Below, in pieces: positions 62,566 through 64,000 of a stretch of DNA of 64,000 nt. This DNA is from Pseudomonas tructae. Lineage in GTDB: Bacteria > Pseudomonadota > Gammaproteobacteria > Pseudomonadales > Pseudomonadaceae. The translations under genes and the position numbers were made by a program. The stretch's first letter is position 1; every line of letters begins with the position of its first letter. The stretch spans positions 1,746,501 to 1,810,500 of the forward strand of contig NZ_CP035952.1 of NCBI RefSeq assembly GCF_004214895.1, read 5' to 3'. The notes under the pieces were generated by a model. The model worked only from the letters and a program-made list of their open reading frames with translations. It searched no databases and was not told the DNA's origin.

Positions 62566-63369
62566 CTAGATGGAAATGGCATGGGCGTGGTTGCCCAGAG
62601 CGCGGACCACGCTGTAGACGGTCAGCGCCGAGGTCTTCGGGTTGGCCTGCAGTGGTTTGCCGCGCAGGCTCATCTCGAAACCGCCGAAGGCACCCCGGGC
62701 TTCGAAGTGGTGGACGTTCTCGTCGCTGCGCGGGTCGGCAATCAGCGTTACCCGCGTGCGGTCCAGGCCCAAGCCTGCCAGCGACAGGGTGGCGGCGACG
62801 TTGGCGTTCTTCGGGTACAGGCGGGCAGCTTCCCGGGCGCTGCCTTCGAAGATCACCGTGGCCTGGTCGATGGCATCCAGGTCGCAGACCTGCTCGGCCG
62901 GGGTGTTCTTCCACGCCCGGGCCGGCTTGCGGCCGGTGTAGTCGACCGAGTCCAGACCGCCGACCTTGGCCGCCGACAGCGCATCGATACCGCCGATGGC
63001 GCCGGGCAGCAGCTCGATGCGCGTATTGCCACGGGCGGCCGCCGCCTCCAGGCGCTCGACCAGGTCCGGCTCCGACAAAGCACCGACCGAGACGATCAGG
63101 CAGGCGATGCCACGTTCCAGCGCCGGCAGCACGTGCTCTTCGATCGCCTTGTGCCCGGCGCACTCCACCAACAGGTCCGGGCGGGCGTCGGCGGGCAGGG
63201 CGGTGAGCACCTGCGGCGGGCGCTTGAAGCTGGCCAGGCGCTGCTCTACCAGGGCTTCGGAGCCGGCCGAGGCAATCACATGCTCGACCCGCAGCTGCGC
63301 ATCGTTCTCCAGCAGTTCCAGCACCGCGACGCCAATGGCGCCGCAGCCGATCATGGTGATATTGAGCAT
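62566..63369 (-). CDS. Aspartate dehydrogenase-like oxidoreductase (NadX type)
   Basis: A 267-residue Rossmann enzyme: MLNITMIGCGAIGVAVLELL, then GAIGGIDALSAAKVGGLDSV and SAREAARLYPKNANVAATLS with the catalytic His region further on. L-aspartate dehydrogenases form oxaloacetate and ammonia reversibly. In this operon it may act on another amino or imino acid. An ALDH–AspDH–decarboxylase order also occurs, as I recall, in P. aeruginosa PA3504-PA3506. Confidence 0.87.
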   Translation of the reverse strand: MLNITMIGCGAIGVAVLELLENDAQLRVEHVIASAGSEALVEQRLASFKRPPQVLTALPADARPDLLVECAGHKAIEEHVLPALERGIACLIVSVGALSEPDLVERLEAAAARGNTRIELLPGAIGGIDALSAAKVGGLDSVDYTGRKPARAWKNTPAEQVCDLDAIDQATVIFEGSAREAARLYPKNANVAATLSLAGLGLDRTRVTLIADPRSDENVHHFEARGAFGGFEMSLRGKPLQANPKTSALTVYSVVRALGNHAHAISI

Positions 63370-63379
63370 CTTCAAGTCC

Positions 63380-64000
63380 TCAGGCCGTGGCTTTCTGGGC
63401 TTTGGTTTCGCTGTTGGGCGGGCCGGCGAACTGGGTGGCAAAGCCGCCGACGCTGAGCATGTCGACTTCCAGCAGGAATGGGCCGCCCTGGCTCAGGGCG
63501 CTGTTGAGCACAGGACCGAAGTCCTTGAGGTCGCTGACCAGACCATGACGCAGGCCAATGGATTCGGCGAGCTGGGTGTAGTTCGGGGTGTGCAGCTCGA
63601 CATAGGCGTGGCGGGCGCCATAGATGGCGTCCTGGATGTTGCGGATCACCCCGTAGCGCTGATCGTTCATCAGCAGGATCACCACGTTGACCTTTTCCTG
63701 CACCAGGGTCGCCAGCTCACCCAGGTTGAGGATGAAACCGCCGTCACCGGCCAGGGCGAAGACCTTGCGCTGCGGGTCGGTTTCTGCCGCTGCGACGCCA
63801 GCACCGATGCCCATGGCCAGGCCTTGGCCGATACCGCCACCCAGGGCATGCACGCCAGCCAGTGGGTGGTAGAGGTTGAGCAGGCGGTTGCCCCAGATGC
63901 TGTTGGACAAGGTCACATCACGCACCCAGGAGAAGTTGCGTCCGGTCAGCGCTTGCAACTGCTCGACCATGGCTGAGTAAGGACCCAGGTCGGTCACCAG
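63380..64000 (-). CDS. Thiamine-diphosphate enzyme (decarboxylase type), C-terminal part
   Basis: The frame runs off the right window edge. The visible 206 residues carry the ThDP motif FALAGDGGFILNLGELATLV with MNDQRYGVI, and HALGGGIGQGLAMGIGAGV. It belongs to the benzoylformate decarboxylase/acetolactate synthase clan. A decarboxylase of a 2-oxo acid or imino acid would fit an aromatic pathway. The C-terminus SETKAQKATA is complete. Confidence 0.88.
   Translation of the reverse strand: MVTDLGPYSAMVEQLQALTGRNFSWVRDVTLSNSIWGNRLLNLYHPLAGVHALGGGIGQGLAMGIGAGVAAAETDPQRKVFALAGDGGFILNLGELATLVQEKVNVVILLMNDQRYGVIRNIQDAIYGARHAYVELHTPNYTQLAESIGLRHGLVSDLKDFGPVLNSALSQGGPFLLEVDMLSVGGFATQFAGPPNSETKAQKATA

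Overview
The window reads as chromosome of a Pseudomonas of the putida/fluorescens type. The evidence is the housekeeping order bcp–gcvR-like–dapA–bamC–MBL hydrolase–purC–tRNA-Ser, the many inverted REP pairs built on GCGGGGCAAGCCCGCTCC, the very GC-rich core genes, and the pseudomonad family members of rnd, ycgL, ptrB, pxpABC, cysM and lpxO. No database search was possible; families are assigned from motifs and recalled relatives.

Layout. 1-5216: core block ending in tRNA-Ser(CGA). 5190-11012: a collapsed prophage or satellite lying between two 27-bp copies of the tRNA 3' end (attL/attR). It holds a cargo membrane protein, a broken tyrosine integrase, a truncated GH19 endolysin, an intact Rz/Rz1 spanin pair, a second Rz fragment, a deleted Dam-type methylase, a lipoprotein and an XRE-type regulator behind a perfect LexA box. 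11013-11812: AT-rich, gene-poor spacer.

11813-24194: the most interesting region, a compact block of ten same-strand genes richer in A/T than the core. It encodes an extra glutamine synthetase, a PsiD-like pyruvoyl decarboxylase, a BesD/HalD-type Fe/2-oxoglutarate enzyme with a hydroxylase triad, two ATP-grasp ligases, a cystathionine-beta-synthase-like PLP enzyme, a lysine-2,3-aminomutase-like radical SAM enzyme, an isoleucine-dioxygenase-type hydroxylase and two MFS transporters, closed by a strong terminator. I read it as an apparently undescribed NRPS-independent cluster making a modified amino acid or small peptide. The extra glutamine synthetase is a candidate self-resistance enzyme.

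24315-29228: accessory block (fimbrial-like protein; TPR-like/PcfJ/DUF1266 trio). 29330-53300: mostly core genes, including phosphoethanolamine transferase, RNase D, oligopeptidase B, an MFS–pxpABC 5-oxoproline module beside a divergent LysR regulator, a MoxR/VWA pair, cysM and lpxO. 53407-55566: EamA exporter and a porin. 55939-64000: a minus-strand aromatic-degradation operon (Rieske oxygenase and reductase, RidA, two small proteins, FAD monooxygenase, extradiol dioxygenase, aldehyde dehydrogenase, aspartate dehydrogenase-like protein and a TPP enzyme cut by the window end).
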